DNA from: Eubacterium sp.
GTDB taxonomy: Bacteria > Bacillota > Clostridia > Lachnospirales > Lachnospiraceae
Length of the DNA stretch: 64,000 bases
Direction of reading: 5' to 3'
NCBI GenBank assembly: GCA_017420535.1
Contig: JAFOIV010000059.1
Coordinates: 1-64,000, forward strand
Made by a program: the position numbers and the translations under genes. The notes under the pieces are model-generated. The model was given only the letters and a program-made list of their open reading frames with translations. It ran no database searches and was not told where the DNA came from. This document shows positions 1 to 8,874 of this stretch, piece after piece; the stretch's first letter is position 1, and every line of letters starts with the position of its first letter.

Positions 1-1239
1 CAGTTCATTTAACTGATCTAAGATACCGTTATTCTTCATAAACTTCTGGAAGAATACGAATCCCTTCTCATCTTCAAGGTTAGTATAACCAAGCATTCTT
101 TCAATACGTGGTCCCTCAACAAGATATACATCTTTTTCATCTTCAGATTTTTTAACAATGAATGGAAGGGTAGGATCATCACTGTTAAAGTCTTCTGGAG
201 TGATCTCTGGACTGAAAATGATCTTTTCCTTAGGCAGATCTTTTATCATATCATTTACTGCATAGAGAAGTTCTTTAACTCCTTCTTTTGTAGCTGCAGA
301 AATTGGGAAGATCTTTATACCATCTTTTCCAAATTCAGCTTCAAGTCTGTCTAATACTTCATTTCTTTCATCTTCCATAAGAAGATCGATCTTATTTGCA
401 GCAATGACCATAGGACGTTTTGCCAAGTCTTCGCTGTATTTTCTCAATTCTTCATTTATCATATGAACATCTTCTATAGGATCTCTTCCCTCTACAGAAG
501 CTGCATCAACAACGTGAATAAGAACACGTGTACGTTCAATATGACGAAGGAACTCAAAACCAAGTCCAACTCCTTCTGATGCTCCTTCAATGATTCCAGG
601 AATATCAGCCATTATAAAACCATTTTTTGCCCCTAAATCTACAACTCCAAGATTAGGTACTAAAGTTGTAAAATGATAATCAGCAATCTTTGGTCTCGCA
701 TTTGTTGTACTTGCAAGAAATGTAGATTTTCCGGCACTTGGGAAACCTACAAGTCCAACGTCAGCTATCATCTTTAATTCAAGAGTAAGGTATCTTTCAA
801 TGGCTGGCTGACCAGGCTGGGCATACTTTGGAGCCTGCATTACAGAAGTAACATATTGTCTGTTACCTTTGCCGCCTTTACCACCTTTAAAAAGAACATA
901 ATCTTCTGTTCTTTCTGCCATATCTACAAGTACTTTACCTGTTTCAAAATCTTTAACAATTGTTCCTGGTGGAACCTTAAGAACCACATCTGCACCATCC
1001 GCACCATGGCAGTTCTTCTTTCCACCTTCTTCGCCGTCTCCGGCTTTATATTTTCTTATATTTCTAAAATCTGTAAGAGTATTGAGACCCTGGTCTACAC
1101 GAAGGATTACGTCTCCGCCATTTCCACCGTCTCCACCGTCTGGACCGCCGTTTGGTACATATAACTCTCTTCTGAATGATACATGACCATCTCCGCCTTT
1201 CCCACTTCTTACAAATATTTTAGCTCTGTCAGCAAACAT
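1..1239 (-). CDS. obg: Obg/CgtA ribosome-assembly GTPase, 3' end cut by window edge
   Basis: Essential GTPase that binds the 50S subunit during late assembly. The 413 visible residues begin MFADRAKIFV and show the glycine-rich Obg fold (repeated GG pairs such as GGDGGNGGD) over about 155 residues. The G domain follows, with P-loop GFPSAGKST near residue 165, the switch region DIPGIIEGA and the base-recognition motif NKID. The C-terminal OCT domain has begun when the window ends, so no stop codon is visible. The ATG is preceded by CGGAGG at good spacing. It is the last visible gene of the rplU-prp-rpmA-obg set, the usual Firmicutes order, but a strong terminator hairpin stands between rpmA and obg. 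Confidence 0.97.
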   Translation of the reverse strand, partial: MFADRAKIFVRSGKGGDGHVSFRRELYVPNGGPDGGDGGNGGDVILRVDQGLNTLTDFRNIRKYKAGDGEEGGKKNCHGADGADVVLKVPPGTIVKDFETGKVLVDMAERTEDYVLFKGGKGGKGNRQYVTSVMQAPKYAQPGQPAIERYLTLELKMIADVGLVGFPSAGKSTFLASTTNARPKIADYHFTTLVPNLGVVDLGAKNGFIMADIPGIIEGASEGVGLGFEFLRHIERTRVLIHVVDAASVEGRDPIEDVHMINEELRKYSEDLAKRPMVIAANKIDLLMEDERNEVLDRLEAEFGKDGIKIFPISAATKEGVKELLYAVNDMIKDLPKEKIIFSPEITPEDFNSDDPTLPFIVKKSEDEKDVYLVEGPRIERMLGYTNLEDEKGFVFFQKFMKNNGILDQLNEL

Positions 1240-1255
1240 AGTTTTCCTCCGTAAA

Positions 1256-1294
1256 ACTAAAAAAAGAAGGAGCTTTTTACAAAGCTCCCTCTTT
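1256..1294 (-). terminator. Rho-independent terminator after rpmA
   Basis: On the minus strand a 14-bp stem with one wobble (arms 1281-1294 and 1263-1276, four-base loop) is followed by a run of T. It lies only a few bases before the CGGAGG of obg, so it ends or attenuates rplU-prp-rpmA transcription ahead of obg. Confidence 0.8.
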
Positions 1295-1320
1295 ATCATC
1301 AGCTTGAAATTTCAAAAAAA

Positions 1321-1602
1321 TTAAGCAACAGGGTGAACTGAAACCTGCTTCTTATCTCTTCCTAATCTTTCAAATCTAACAACTCCATCTGTTAATGCGA
1401 AAAGTGTGTCGTCTCCGCCACGTCCAACATTAAGTCCTGGATGGATCTTTGTTCCACGCTGTCTATATAAGATGTTACCAGCCTTTACGAACTGGCCGTC
1501 TGCTCTCTTTGCTCCGAGTCTCTTTGATTCAGAGTCACGTCCGTTCTTTGTAGAACCAACACCCTTTTTATGAGCAAAGAACTGTAAATTCATGTTCAGC
1601 AC
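1321..1602 (-). CDS. rpmA: 50S ribosomal protein L27 with cleavable N-terminal extension
   Basis: L27 reaches the peptidyl transferase centre with its N-terminus. I chose the GTG at 1602 (93 residues, [10 protein letters not shown] then HKKGVG) because an AAGGAGG lies nine bases before it and because Firmicutes L27 carries this extension; the ATG at 1593 is the alternative. The NLQFFA block is the recognition site of the Prp protease, which cuts after the alanine to expose the mature start. The next gene upstream encodes Prp, four bases away, and the L27 ribosome binding site lies inside the last codons of prp. The core ([24 protein letters not shown]) is typical. Confidence 0.96.
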   Translation of the reverse strand: MLNMNLQFFAHKKGVGSTKNGRDSESKRLGAKRADGQFVKAGNILYRQRGTKIHPGLNVGRGGDDTLFALTDGVVRFERLGRDKKQVSVHPVA

Positions 1603-1606
1603 GATT

Positions 1607-1930
1607 TTAGACCTCCTTAAAGAATACTTTGATATAATCGTCTTCATACTCTTCATAAATATTACAAAGTCCAATACGAAGAGCTTTGATAAGTGTCTCG
1701 CTTTCAGGACTAATATTACCAAGGATCTTAGCTTTAATGTCACCAGAATCCTCTGTTTCAACTATAACTGAATCAGAAGTAAGTTCTTCCAGGGCATTTA
1801 CAGTATTGATAGTAAGAGCAGAAACTGCACTACATACAATATCTTTGCCTGGTTCATCGTATCCTGCATGACCTGATACCTGAAATCCAAAATATTTTTT
1901 ATCCTTTAAATAAAAACAAGCTTTTATCAT
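1607..1930 (-). CDS. prp: Ribosomal-processing cysteine protease Prp (YsxB family)
   Basis: Cysteine protease that removes the N-terminal extension of L27. The 107-residue protein has the family's catalytic pair: His21 in SGHAGY and Cys33 in [10 protein letters not shown], matching His22 and Cys34 of the Staphylococcus aureus enzyme. Length and position between rplU and rpmA are those of the family. The ATG lies 13 bases after the rplU stop and has only a weak Shine-Dalgarno sequence, so translation may be coupled to rplU and kept low, which would suit an enzyme made alongside abundant substrate. Confidence 0.95.
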   Translation of the reverse strand: MIKACFYLKDKKYFGFQVSGHAGYDEPGKDIVCSAVSALTINTVNALEELTSDSVIVETEDSGDIKAKILGNISPESETLIKALRIGLCNIYEEYEDDYIKVFFKEV

Positions 1931-1943
1931 AATTTGTCGTCAA

Positions 1944-2252
1944 TTAAGCATTGATTGCTTCAATCTTAACTTCAGTATATGGCTGTCTGTGACCGTTCTT
2001 CTTGTGATAGCCAGTCTTGCGCTTATACTTGTAAACAACGACCTTCTTAGCCTTTGCAGTCTTAACGACTGTAGCCTTAACTGATGCTGACTTTACTGCA
2101 TCACCTACGAGAAGATCCTTATCGTTATTTACAGCAATAACATCATCAAATGTTACTTCAGCGCCATCCTCTGCGCCGAGCTTCTCAACTCTAATGATAT
2201 CTCCTTCAGCTACCTTGTACTGCTTTCCGCCTGTTGCAATAATTGCGTACAT
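1944..2252 (-). CDS. rplU: 50S ribosomal protein L21
   Basis: A 23S rRNA-binding protein of the large subunit, 102 residues, starting MYAIIATGGKQYKV, with the family signature near the C-terminus (KRKTGYHKKNGHRQPYTEVKI). It is the first gene after a consensus promoter and a leader RNA, and it is followed closely by prp and rpmA. The ATG has a good AGGAGG. Confidence 0.98.
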   Translation of the reverse strand: MYAIIATGGKQYKVAEGDIIRVEKLGAEDGAEVTFDDVIAVNNDKDLLVGDAVKSASVKATVVKTAKAKKVVVYKYKRKTGYHKKNGHRQPYTEVKIEAINA

Positions 2253-2260
2253 TTAGGTTA

Positions 2261-2336
2261 CCTCCTATTATCATTACTCGCCAATCTACGGTGACACCCC
2301 AAAGGGCATACTTATACAACCTCGTTGTGCGGCATA
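2261..2336 (-). ncRNA. Probable L21 leader (5' untranslated autoregulatory element)
   Basis: Between the predicted transcription start and the rplU ribosome binding site lies about 75 bases of GC-richer sequence. It contains blocks CCGCACAACGAGGTTG and GGGGTGTCACC, which I recall as resembling the L21 leader family found before rplU in Firmicutes. The family is thought to let L21 control its own operon. Assignment is by position and remembered blocks; a covariance-model search would settle it. Confidence 0.6.
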
Positions 2337-2343
2337 CCTTGTT

Positions 2344-2372
2344 AATATATCATCTGATTTTTTACTTGTCAA
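2344..2372 (-). promoter_or_regulatory. Sigma-A promoter of rplU-prp-rpmA
   Basis: TTGACA at 2367-2372, a 17-base spacer, and TATATT at 2344-2349 on the minus strand. Transcription should start near 2337, giving a leader of about 85 bases. Confidence 0.85.
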
Positions 2373-2477
2373 CCGTAATTTTAATATTGCCTTCTTTATT
2401 TCTGTGTCATCTAAGGATAGAAATTTATAATCTTCTTTTTCATAAAATTTCTCACGATACATCTCTATTTATTGCTT

Positions 2478-3665
2478 TCATTCATTAATTAGCTCATTTA
2501 ATGGTTTACTGATTTTTTTCCTGGTAAATTCAGCCAGGCCAAGGCCTGTCATATCTACAAAGTTAAGCAGATTATCTCTTAAAGATGCATTTTTAAGATA
2601 TCTGATTAATTCTATGTTTTTTTCTTTATCCTTTATATTCATAAAATCAACTATTATGATACCGGACATATTCCTCAGTTGAGCAAGATTAATGATTTTA
2701 TCGAAAGCTTCCTTATTTAGCTTAAGAAGATAATCGTCCTTATCCTTCTTTCCTCCCTGGGATTTACCAGAATTAACGTCTATCACAGTAAGGGCCTCAG
2801 TTGGGTCAATGATAAGATAACCTCCAGATTTAAGATAAACCTTTCTTGCCATGGCTTTAGAAAGCTTATCTTCTATTCCATAGAGATTAAGAAGGCTTAC
2901 CATATCATCAGAATAAAACTTTATATTTACTGGTCCTACATCAACCCCTGATTTAAGACTTTTTAAAATGTCAGCCTGATCAGTGATCACAGTTAGTTCA
3001 TCATAGCATTTACGGATAATCAGATTCTTTACAAAAGATATATGATCCTCATTACAGCTATCAATCAATTTAAATGGTACAGAGCATATTCCTTTTTTTA
3101 TTACATCCTGCTGATGTTGTAAAAGCTGTTCTGCTTCATTTAAAACGGTTTCCACATCAGCTTCTTCTGCAGCTGTCCTTATTATTATTCCGGAATCATA
3201 ATCACTTTCGGAAGATAGTAATTTTCCCAGTTCTTCTTTTAATTTATTTACCTTATCTTTATCATGGATCTTTTTAGATATATTGACACGACCGGATCTA
3301 TTTACCACCACATAATTTCCTGTAAAGGAAATATCTGACGATGCTTCTGCTTTTTTAGTTTTAACAGGACTTTTTGAAACCTGTATCAGAATCTCATCCT
3401 GAGGGCGAAGCTCATTTGTCTTTCCGTGTTTAATAAATAAATGCTTATTTTCATTTTCCTTTAAAGGATAATAAAGAGTATCTCCTAGTCCTGCATCAAG
3501 AAATGCAGCTCCAATACTCGGAACATGATCAACAACTTTAGCTGAGTACACATTAAATAATATGTCCTCCTCATTAAAAAATTCTACATCACAAAGCCTT
3601 TTTTCATCTAATAAAAAGCCCATGATCTTATCTTTATATTCTGTTATCACATATGTTCCGTTCAT
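2478..3665 (-). CDS. rng: Ribonuclease G (Rne/Rng family), short form
   Basis: Endoribonuclease of the RNase E/G family, acting in rRNA maturation and mRNA decay. The 395-residue protein carries the catalytic core motifs: TVIDVNSGK with the first metal-binding Asp, and IIIVDFMN with the second. It stops soon after the core (GLGLAEFTRKK) and lacks a zinc-link CPxC motif and a long C-terminal scaffold, so it is a minimal form. The N-terminal third resembles an S1-like RNA-binding region with an insertion. It follows the DUF2344 gene by 16 bases, with AAAGGA before its ATG. No convincing terminator is visible between its stop and the rplU promoter. Confidence 0.9.
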   Translation of the reverse strand: MNGTYVITEYKDKIMGFLLDEKRLCDVEFFNEEDILFNVYSAKVVDHVPSIGAAFLDAGLGDTLYYPLKENENKHLFIKHGKTNELRPQDEILIQVSKSPVKTKKAEASSDISFTGNYVVVNRSGRVNISKKIHDKDKVNKLKEELGKLLSSESDYDSGIIIRTAAEEADVETVLNEAEQLLQHQQDVIKKGICSVPFKLIDSCNEDHISFVKNLIIRKCYDELTVITDQADILKSLKSGVDVGPVNIKFYSDDMVSLLNLYGIEDKLSKAMARKVYLKSGGYLIIDPTEALTVIDVNSGKSQGGKKDKDDYLLKLNKEAFDKIINLAQLRNMSGIIIVDFMNIKDKEKNIELIRYLKNASLRDNLLNFVDMTGLGLAEFTRKKISKPLNELINE

Positions 3666-3681
3666 TGTTTTTATCCTTTGA

Positions 3682-4386
3682 TTAAAATGTTTCTCCAGCT
3701 GAAAGAAGGCTTAAGTATTTGCCTTCTTCATTGGTAAGATAAGTTTCCTGTCTTTCGATAGCATATGAAAAACGGCTTATCTCCTTACCAAGCTTTAAAG
3801 CAATGGCTTCTATAAAAAGTTCTGGTTTAAGATTATTCTTACTACCCGCATCTAACATAATATAGATTGAATTATCATCTCTCACCTGCATATCTATTAT
3901 TCCAGGCCTTATATTGGTTAAGGCTTCTGATTTTTTAGTCTTCTTTATTACTTCAATAACATCTGAACCGTAAAGAGAAATTGCGGCATCTCTTATTTCT
4001 TCTAATGTGAGGATATCATTTATCTTTTCATTAAAAGTAATAAGATAATCAGATGCAGTAACTGCCGCCATGGAATTCTCGCAATCATCCGGAAGTATGA
4101 CGCAGTCTACCATCTTAAGATATGGAGATCCTACAGCATTAAATCTTTCCACCATATCTTTTGCAGTTGTAACTGATTCAAATTCTGCATCGAAGTATTC
4201 GCCTAAAGATGTCATCATAAGAGGCATAGGGGCCGCAAAAGAGATTATCTGATGAGGACTCATTCCTTTTGTATAAGAAATATCAAGTCCAGCACGTCTT
4301 ATACCCTTCTGAAAATATCTCATAACATCAAGGTGACTGATGAATTTAAGAGGTCCTGTCTTTTCATATTTAACTCTAACTTTCAA
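3682..4386 (-). CDS. DUF2344 / TIGR03936 radical-SAM-linked protein
   Basis: A 234-residue protein of unknown reaction, always found beside or fused to the TIGR03960 radical SAM enzyme. I place the start at a TTG at 4386, giving MKVRVKYEKTG and then FISHLDVMRYFQ, the conserved family opening. GGAGG lies eight bases before it, and the TTG overlaps the last codons of the radical SAM gene, a translational-coupling arrangement. The longer open frame to 4500 runs inside the radical SAM gene and is not used. In some relatives the two are one polypeptide, so they probably act as one enzyme. Context before RNase G and L21 hints at RNA or ribosome work, but that is inference. Confidence 0.85.
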   Translation of the reverse strand: MKVRVKYEKTGPLKFISHLDVMRYFQKGIRRAGLDISYTKGMSPHQIISFAAPMPLMMTSLGEYFDAEFESVTTAKDMVERFNAVGSPYLKMVDCVILPDDCENSMAAVTASDYLITFNEKINDILTLEEIRDAAISLYGSDVIEVIKKTKKSEALTNIRPGIIDMQVRDDNSIYIMLDAGSKNNLKPELFIEAIALKLGKEISRFSYAIERQETYLTNEEGKYLSLLSAGETF

Positions 4387-6238
4387 AACATACACCTCCT
4401 CCAAAGGAAGCTGCACCACATCCCTGACACTGCATTCGGCAGTTAGGAGAAGGGATTCCTTCCTTTGCTTTCTTCCATTCATTTTTAAGGAAGTTATCAC
4501 TTACCCCGGCGTCAATCACAGACCAAGGGAAAACTTCATCAATTGGTCTTTCTCTATAGATATACCACTCAGGATCAATACCTTCTTTAGTAAAGGCCTC
4601 ATTATATCTATCCATTGAGAAATATTCGTTCCAGGCATCAAATATACCACCGGCATTATATACATCTAAGATAACTTTTGAAAGCTTTCTGTCACCTCTT
4701 GCATATATTCCTTCAATAAGGGAGATATCCTCATCATGATATGCAAATTTGATCCTCTTCTTGTTCTTCATATTTCTAATGGTATCTTTAGCATGATGGG
4801 CATGTTCAACATAGATTGAACGGCGCAACATAGGAGCCCACTGGAAAGGTGTAAAAGGCTTAGGTACAAAATAGGCTGCACTGGCAGTAATCTGGATTGA
4901 GCCATTTCTCTCTTCCTTTGGAACTGTTTCAAAATAAAGCTCTGAGATTTTTTCACAAAGCTCCCCAATACCTGCCACATCATCAAGAGTCTCAGTAGGA
5001 AGTCCCATCATAAAATAAAGCTTAACTTTATTCCATCCACCTATAAAGGCTTTTCTGGCTCCCTCTAAGATTACTTCCTCAGTAAGCCCCTTATTAATAA
5101 CTTTTCTAAGTCTTTCAGTACCTGCCTCAGAAGCAAATGTTAAAGAAACTTTCTTAATGTCCTGAACCTTCTTCATAACATCCAAAGAAAATGCATCAAT
5201 TCTAAGGGAAGGTAGGGAAATATTTACATGATCATTATTAAATTTCTCAAATAAGAAATTCATAAGTTCTGGAAGTTCCTGATAATCACTGGTTGAAAGT
5301 GAAGAAAGAGATATCTCTTCATAACCGGTATTCTTAAGAGCTTCCTCAGCATATTTTTCTACTAATTTTACATCCTTTTGTCTTGTAGGACGGTATATCA
5401 TTCCTGCCTGACAGAATCTGCATCCTCTTATGCATCCACGCATTACTTCAAGCACAACTCTGTCCTGGGTAGCTCGTAAATAAGGAACCACCGGCTTTGT
5501 AGGATATGGTACATCATTAAAGTCAGTTACTATTACCTTCTTTACCTTTGCAGGAATATCGTCATACAATCTGTCGATTCTTTCGATAGTGCCATCTTCT
5601 TTATAAACTGGCTGATATAAGGAAGGTACATAAATACCAGGAATCTTTGCTGCTTCATGAAGGAAATCTTCTCTTGAAGTATCAGAATATTTATATTCTT
5701 TATAAAGATCCAGTAATTGGTTATAGCTCTTTTCACCTTCACCGATATAGAAAATATCAAAGAAATCAGCAATTGGTTCCGGATTAAATACACAAGGACC
5801 ACCACCGATAACTATTGGATGTTCCTTAGTTCTATCCTTTGCCATAAGAGGGATTCTAGACAGATCTATAACCTGAAGGATGTTGGTATAACACATTTCA
5901 TACTGAATGGTTATTCCAAGGAAATCCATCTTATTAACAGGAGTCTGAGTCTCTAAAGTAAAGAGTTTAATATCCTGTTCTCTCATGATCTTATCTAAAT
6001 CCGGCCATGGAGAATATACTCTTTCACAATAAGTATCTTCTCTCTTATTGAACATATCATAAAGTATCTGTATCCCAAGATAAGACATGCCTATTTCATA
6101 CACATCAGGAAAACACATGGCATATCTTATATCTACCTTATCCACGTCCTTTACAACCATATTAATTTCATTTCCGATATATCTTGCCGGCTTATCTACT
6201 GCCATTAAGATTTCATCTGAAAGAGCTAAACTGTTCAT
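4376..6238 (-). CDS. TIGR03960 family B12-binding-type radical SAM protein
   Basis: About 620 residues. The N-terminal part (residues 1-200) looks like a B12-binding-type domain (FPDVYEIGMSYLGIQILY, IVIGGGPCVFNPEP). The radical SAM core carries Cys269, Cys273 and Cys276 in GCIRGCRFCQ for the 4Fe-4S cluster. The C-terminus ends in an extra cysteine cluster (CRMQCQGCG) that could hold another iron-sulfur centre. The substrate is unknown. Two ATGs stand in tandem; I use the second (6238), which is better spaced from AAAGGAG. It overlaps the DUF2344 start. A hairpin lies just before its ribosome binding site. Confidence 0.88.
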   Translation of the reverse strand: MNSLALSDEILMAVDKPARYIGNEINMVVKDVDKVDIRYAMCFPDVYEIGMSYLGIQILYDMFNKREDTYCERVYSPWPDLDKIMREQDIKLFTLETQTPVNKMDFLGITIQYEMCYTNILQVIDLSRIPLMAKDRTKEHPIVIGGGPCVFNPEPIADFFDIFYIGEGEKSYNQLLDLYKEYKYSDTSREDFLHEAAKIPGIYVPSLYQPVYKEDGTIERIDRLYDDIPAKVKKVIVTDFNDVPYPTKPVVPYLRATQDRVVLEVMRGCIRGCRFCQAGMIYRPTRQKDVKLVEKYAEEALKNTGYEEISLSSLSTSDYQELPELMNFLFEKFNNDHVNISLPSLRIDAFSLDVMKKVQDIKKVSLTFASEAGTERLRKVINKGLTEEVILEGARKAFIGGWNKVKLYFMMGLPTETLDDVAGIGELCEKISELYFETVPKEERNGSIQITASAAYFVPKPFTPFQWAPMLRRSIYVEHAHHAKDTIRNMKNKKRIKFAYHDEDISLIEGIYARGDRKLSKVILDVYNAGGIFDAWNEYFSMDRYNEAFTKEGIDPEWYIYRERPIDEVFPWSVIDAGVSDNFLKNEWKKAKEGIPSPNCRMQCQGCGAASFGGGVCFES

Positions 6239-6250
6239 CATTTCTCCTTT

Positions 6251-6285
6251 AAAAATAAGCCGCAAGGTTTATCTTCCCTGCGGCT
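6251..6285 (-). terminator. Terminator-like hairpin between UPF0210 gene and radical SAM gene
   Basis: Minus-strand stem AGCCGCA...TGCGGCT (arms 6279-6285 and 6258-6264, extended by a wobble and two GC pairs), followed by TTATTTTTA. The AAAGGAG of the radical SAM gene begins right after the T-rich tail. Confidence 0.6.
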
Positions 6286-6298
6286 GAGGATTTTTATC

Positions 6299-7663
6299 TT
6301 AGTTCTTAAAACTATGTATAGGTGCAGGAATACGTCCTGTTCTATTTACAAAATTATCACTTGAGTATGGATTAACCTTCATGATTGGTGCTTCTCCAAG
6401 AAGTCCGCCAAATACAGCTCTGTCTCCTTCCTTCTTTCCGATAACAGGAATAAGACGAACGGCTGTTGTCTTCTGGTTGATCATACCTATAGCCATTTCA
6501 TCTGCAATGATTCCTGAGATAGTTGTAGCCTTTGTATCACCTGGAATAGCGATCATATCAAGACCTACAGAACATACACAAGTCATAGCCTCAAGTTTTT
6601 CTATTGAAAGAGCTCCATTTGAAGCTGCTGTGATCATACCCTGGTCTTCACTTACAGGAATGAAAGCGCCTGAAAGTCCTCCTACTGAAGATGAAGCCAT
6701 GATTCCGCCTTTCTTAACCTGATCATTAAGAAGTGCAAGGGCTGCTGTTGTACCAGGAGCACCGGCATATTCAACACCAATCTCGCAAAGAATATCAGCA
6801 ACTGAATCACCGATAGCTGGAGTAGGAGCAAGTGAAAGGTCTACGATACCAAATGGTACGCCAAGTCTCTTTGATGCTTCCTTTGCAATAAGCTGACCAA
6901 CACGAGTGATCTTAAATGCAGTCTTTTTAATTGTTTCACAGAGAACTTCAAAACTCTCTCCTCTAACTTCTTCAAGAGCAGTTTTAACAACTCCAGGACC
7001 ACTTACACCAACATTTATAACTCTGTCACCTTCTGTAACACCGTGGAAAGCTCCAGCCATAAATGGATTATCATCTGGCGCATTACAGAATACAACAAAC
7101 TTGGCACATCCAAGGGAGTCGTTATCTTTTGTAAGTTCAGCTGTTTCTTTAATGATCTCACCGATAAGTCTTACAGCATCCATATTGATACCAGTCTTTG
7201 TTGAACCAACATTAACTGAACTACATACAAAATCAGTACAAGCCAGTGCCTTAGGGATTGAACGGATAAGAAGTTCATCTGCTGGAGTCATGTTCTTTGA
7301 TACGATGGCTGAATAACCACCAAGGAAGTTTACCTTAACTTCTTTTGCAGCAGCATCAAGAACTTTAGCAATCTCAACGAAATCATCGCTGGTCTTACAT
7401 ACTGATGCACCAACTAAAGCAATAGGGGTGATAGAGATTCTCTTATTTACGATAGGAATTCCGTACATCTTTGTAAGATCTTCACCTGTCTTTACAAGAT
7501 CTCTAGCGCTGGTTGTGATCTTTTCATATATTGCATCACAAGTTGACTTTAAATCATTTCTAACACAATCAAGAAGGCTGATACCCATTGTAATGGTTCT
7601 TACATCCAGGTTCTCCTTGCTGATCATATTATTAGTTTCTAAGACTTCTTCTATACTAATCAT
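6299..7663 (-). CDS. UPF0210 (PFL, DUF711-type) family protein
   Basis: A 454-residue conserved protein of unknown function. Recognisable blocks are [13 protein letters not shown] at the N-terminus, [14 protein letters not shown] in the middle and [17 protein letters not shown] further on. It contains no signal peptide. It follows a UPF0237 ACT-domain gene by 55 bases, and the two families are neighbours in many Firmicutes and other bacteria, suggesting an amino-acid-responsive pair. The ATG has AAAGGG before it. A terminator-like hairpin follows. Confidence 0.9.
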   Translation of the reverse strand: MISIEEVLETNNMISKENLDVRTITMGISLLDCVRNDLKSTCDAIYEKITTSARDLVKTGEDLTKMYGIPIVNKRISITPIALVGASVCKTSDDFVEIAKVLDAAAKEVKVNFLGGYSAIVSKNMTPADELLIRSIPKALACTDFVCSSVNVGSTKTGINMDAVRLIGEIIKETAELTKDNDSLGCAKFVVFCNAPDDNPFMAGAFHGVTEGDRVINVGVSGPGVVKTALEEVRGESFEVLCETIKKTAFKITRVGQLIAKEASKRLGVPFGIVDLSLAPTPAIGDSVADILCEIGVEYAGAPGTTAALALLNDQVKKGGIMASSSVGGLSGAFIPVSEDQGMITAASNGALSIEKLEAMTCVCSVGLDMIAIPGDTKATTISGIIADEMAIGMINQKTTAVRLIPVIGKKEGDRAVFGGLLGEAPIMKVNPYSSDNFVNRTGRIPAPIHSFKN

Positions 7664-7718
7664 ATTAATGCCCTTTCTTTAATAAATAGTTGATATGAAT
7701 TAAATACCGTTACGGGCA

Positions 7719-7991
7719 TTAGATTCTATGCATCATGTCAAAGATTTCTTCCTTCTGAGCCTTGATCTGAACGCCAATCTCACTGCCTACTTCATCAAGT
7801 TCTCTGGCAATTTCTTCGTGTGATTTAACAGCTTTATCTGTATCAACTACCATCATCATATTAAAATAGCCCTGCATAATAGTCTGTGTAATGTCACAGA
7901 TATTAATGTTGTTACTTGCAAGGTAATTACATACTTTAGCGATGATTCCTACGTTGTCCTTACCAACTACAGTAATGATTGTCTTTGTCAT
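7719..7991 (-). CDS. ACT-domain protein, UPF0237 family
   Basis: A single 90-residue ACT domain (TIITVVGKDNVGIIAKVCNYL), with nothing attached, so it is a likely small-molecule sensor or partner subunit rather than an enzyme. ACT domains bind amino acids and related ligands. It lies 24 bases after the metallo-hydrolase stop with a strong AGGAGG, and 55 bases before the UPF0210 gene. The natural hypothesis is that it controls the UPF0210 protein, but no activity is known to me. Confidence 0.9.
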   Translation of the reverse strand: MTKTIITVVGKDNVGIIAKVCNYLASNNINICDITQTIMQGYFNMMMVVDTDKAVKSHEEIARELDEVGSEIGVQIKAQKEEIFDMMHRI

Positions 7992-8015
7992 GATATAATG
8001 TCCTCCTAAAAACTT

Positions 8016-8813
8016 TTAAAACTCTGCCATTGCACTGCACATATCCCGGCGTGCAACATTCAGGTTAAAATCTCTCACATCATCTGTATAAGGATTGTCT
8101 TTAAGTTCCTCCTTAACAGTTTCATATGCAAGCTCTATAAAATTATTCTCGTGACTTAAATGGCCGAGGATAATATTCTTAATGTGATCATTTAATAATT
8201 CTCTTATGAGAAGTCCTGAAGCTTCATTGGAAAGATGTCCTTTATCTCCTAATATCCTTCGCTTAAGCTGATAGGGATAAGGTCCTGCTTCAAGCATTCT
8301 GATATCATGATTTGCTTCAATAAGAAGGCTGTCATGATCAGATAAAAACTTAATCATATCATCATCATAACATCCTAAATCAGTTGCTAAAGCAGCTTTA
8401 CTCTTTCCATCGGAAAATGAATAACAAACTGGATCAGCTGCATCGTGACTAATAGGATGAGAGCTGATACTCATATCCTTTATCTTAAATGAATTATGAT
8501 TATCAATTATTTTAAAAAGTGAAGTATCCAACTTTCCAAGAGATGACATGGAAAGAACTGCATCTTTCGTAGCTTTGGTAAGATATACCGGTGTGCCATA
8601 TTTCCTCATGATAGTCCCAAGACTTTTAACATGATCGATATGCTCATGAGTTATAAATATACCATCGATATCCTTAAGACTAAGATTAGCACTGTTTAGA
8701 CCTTCTTCAGTTTTTTTCATACTGATTCCTGAATCCACCAGAAATGCTGTATTTTCAGTACCAACGAAGGTGCAGTTCCCCTGACTTCCGCTGGCAATAT
8801 TCATTAGCTTCAT
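8016..8813 (-). CDS. MBL-fold metallo-hydrolase, YycJ/WalJ-like
   Basis: A 265-residue metallo-beta-lactamase-fold protein. It opens MKLMNIASGSQGNC and has the metal-binding motif THEHIDH at 55-61, with further His and Asp ligands (SHPISHDA, LGHLSHEN). It resembles YycJ/WalJ, linked to DNA or cell-wall control in Bacillus, but the walRK genes are absent here, so I keep the name general. It is the first gene of a three-gene operon with its own promoter at 8844-8871 and AAGGATG before the ATG. Confidence 0.85.
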   Translation of the reverse strand: MKLMNIASGSQGNCTFVGTENTAFLVDSGISMKKTEEGLNSANLSLKDIDGIFITHEHIDHVKSLGTIMRKYGTPVYLTKATKDAVLSMSSLGKLDTSLFKIIDNHNSFKIKDMSISSHPISHDAADPVCYSFSDGKSKAALATDLGCYDDDMIKFLSDHDSLLIEANHDIRMLEAGPYPYQLKRRILGDKGHLSNEASGLLIRELLNDHIKNIILGHLSHENNFIELAYETVKEELKDNPYTDDVRDFNLNVARRDMCSAMAEF

Positions 8814-8843
8814 ATAATCATCCTTATCGAAAATCTAAAAGCT

Positions 8844-8871
8844 ATTATACAGTAAAAGATTTTAAAATCAA
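8844..8871 (-). promoter_or_regulatory. Promoter of the metallo-hydrolase/ACT/UPF0210 operon
   Basis: TTGATT at 8866-8871, a 16-base spacer and a perfect TATAAT at 8844-8849. The upstream gene's stop is at 8875, so the promoter fills the gap. A weak AAGATTT/AAATCTT hairpin overlaps it and may end the upstream transcript. Confidence 0.65.
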
Positions 8872-8874
8872 ATC

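Noticed and set aside
2373..2477. Terminator after rng
   Set aside because: The AGAAATTT/AAATTTCT arms enclose a long A-rich loop and no T run follows.
2243..2488. 81-codon plus-strand frame before rplU
   Set aside because: It overlaps the rplU promoter and leader; its translation is low-complexity and hydrophobic with no family features.
8016..8813. Naming the metallo-hydrolase walJ
   Set aside because: The walRK genes that define the name are not nearby; only the family resemblance is supported.
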